From Saprospiraceae bacterium (GTDB lineage Bacteria > Bacteroidota > Bacteroidia > Chitinophagales > Saprospiraceae): a stretch of DNA of 46,364 nucleotides. Below the pieces are notes generated by a model that saw only the letters and a list, made by a program, of their open reading frames with translations, made no database searches and was not told the DNA's origin. The stretch spans positions 24,277-70,640 of the forward strand of contig JARGNR010000025.1 of the NCBI GenBank assembly GCA_029212405.1. Reading direction: 5' to 3'. Shown here piece by piece: positions 46,009 through 46,364 of this stretch. Both the position numbers and the translations under genes were made by a program. Position 1 is the first letter of the stretch, and each line of letters starts with the position of its first letter.

Positions 46009-46062
46009 GACGCTTTACTTGGGATGCGGGAACGGCATTCGCCGTTTAGCAATTAAAGCGTC
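46009..46062. repeat. Nested inverted repeat (possible REP-like hairpin)
   Basis: The outer arms GACGCTTTA (46009-46017) and TAAAGCGTC (46054-46062) are perfect complements. Inside is a second hairpin, AACGGC (46031-46036) and GCCGTT (46041-46046) with loop ATTC. Such nested, locally GC-rich palindromes in an intergenic gap resemble REP or small non-autonomous mobile elements; no transposase is nearby. Confidence 0.55.
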
Positions 46063-46105
46063 GAGATTTTTTGGTTTCGTTTTTTATCAATTGAAAAAAG
46101 GAAAA

Positions 46106-46308
46106 TCCCGCTGATAAGCGAATATCAATTGAAACAAACCAATCATTACTATTTGACAAATAACATTTGAAAAACAATATTTCTTCTTACTTAAAACTAT
46201 AAATTATATTTTCACTTAAATCTTGTCATCCGCAATGTCTGGCGTTCCCTCCCGCTGATAAGCGCAAACGATTTGAAAAAACATGCCTATCACTATTTCA
46301 CAACTATT
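46106..46308. repeat. Pair of diverged ~60-base direct repeats
   Basis: TCCCGCTGATAAGCG occurs at 46106-46120 and 46250-46264. The similarity extends about 45 bases further in both (AT-rich, with TTGAAA and ACTATTT segments in the same order), so units of about 60 bases start 144 bases apart. A shorter related stretch is near 29018. Confidence 0.55.
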
Positions 46309-46364
46309 AATTTAGGCATATTCAGGAGTAGACTAACATAAAAAACAAGAAGTTTGGGAATTAA

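Larger units (their letters stand above)
45811..46364. other. Gene-free 3' region with repeats
   Basis: No ORF, tRNA or terminator can be supported in these 554 bases. The interval holds a nested inverted repeat (46009-46062) and a direct repeat pair (46106-46120 and 46250-46264), described separately. GC content rises locally in the repeats compared with the AT-rich surroundings. Confidence 0.5.

Noticed and set aside
46009-46308. CRISPR-like array
   Set aside because: Only two diverged direct repeats with a longer than usual spacing and no cas genes; it does not meet the pattern of an array.

Overview
The window looks like chromosomal DNA of a member of the Bacteroidota. Base composition is AT-rich. 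Several genes have Bacteroidota-type promoters (TAnnTTTG -7 boxes). There is a type IX secretion (Por) C-terminal sorting domain, a carboxypeptidase-regulatory-like/TonB-dependent receptor, lipoproteins with Bacteroidota-style lipoboxes, and DUF3467 and DUF6503-like proteins. The family level is uncertain; Saprospiria or Flavobacteriia-like lineages would fit. I saw no tRNA, rRNA, CRISPR array, integrase or intact insertion sequence.

Layout. 1-2030 (-): katG catalase-peroxidase, cut at its C-terminus by the window edge. 2771-4343 (+): a DUF3467 protein and a 3-oxoadipyl-CoA-type thiolase. 4360-9398 (-): a probable four-gene operon (helical repeat protein, amidase-family lipoprotein, polysaccharide deacetylase, zinc-ribbon methyltransferase). 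9548-20802 (+): the whole branched-chain amino acid pathway, leuA-leuC-leuD-leuB, then an attenuator, then ilvD-ilvB-ilvN-ilvC-ilvA. 20875-23827 (+): three tandem paralogous outer-membrane barrel proteins and a DUF6503-like protein. 23932-24459 (-): a DinB-like protein. 24818-28825 (+): a Fur-family (probably Zur) regulator, a TonB-dependent receptor with a His cluster, and an acidic lipoprotein with an internally duplicated domain. 29704-41698 (-): a secreted reprolysin-like metalloprotease, a di-haem cytochrome c peroxidase lipoprotein, a large Asp-box propeller protein, a polysaccharide flippase and a YfhO-family membrane protein. 41972-44427 (+): a GT4 glycosyltransferase, gmhA and a gmhB-like phosphatase (surface glycan/heptose supply). 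44527-45810 (+): three tandem paralogous lipoproteins with cysteine clusters. 45811-46364 is gene-free and contains repeats.

Two regulatory systems stand out. First, between leuB and ilvD there is a complete transcription attenuator not seen as a gene by ordinary ORF calling: a 26-codon leader peptide in which 15 residues are Ile, Val or Leu (9 Ile), a Rho-independent terminator, and mutually exclusive 1:2, 2:3 and 3:4 pairings. It should couple ilvDBNCA expression to charged branched-chain tRNA, mainly tRNA-Ile. The leu half of the cluster encodes a short LeuA with no room for the C-terminal leucine-sensing domain.

Second, the Fur-family regulator locus carries four copies of a palindrome TGCAA-N5-TTGCA. 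At two promoters (regulator-receptor operon and lipoprotein) the TTG of the palindrome sits exactly as the -33 element, 20 bases before a -7 box. This makes a coherent, self-contained, probably zinc-responsive regulon: regulator, outer-membrane importer and a tandem-domain His/acid-rich surface or periplasmic lipoprotein.
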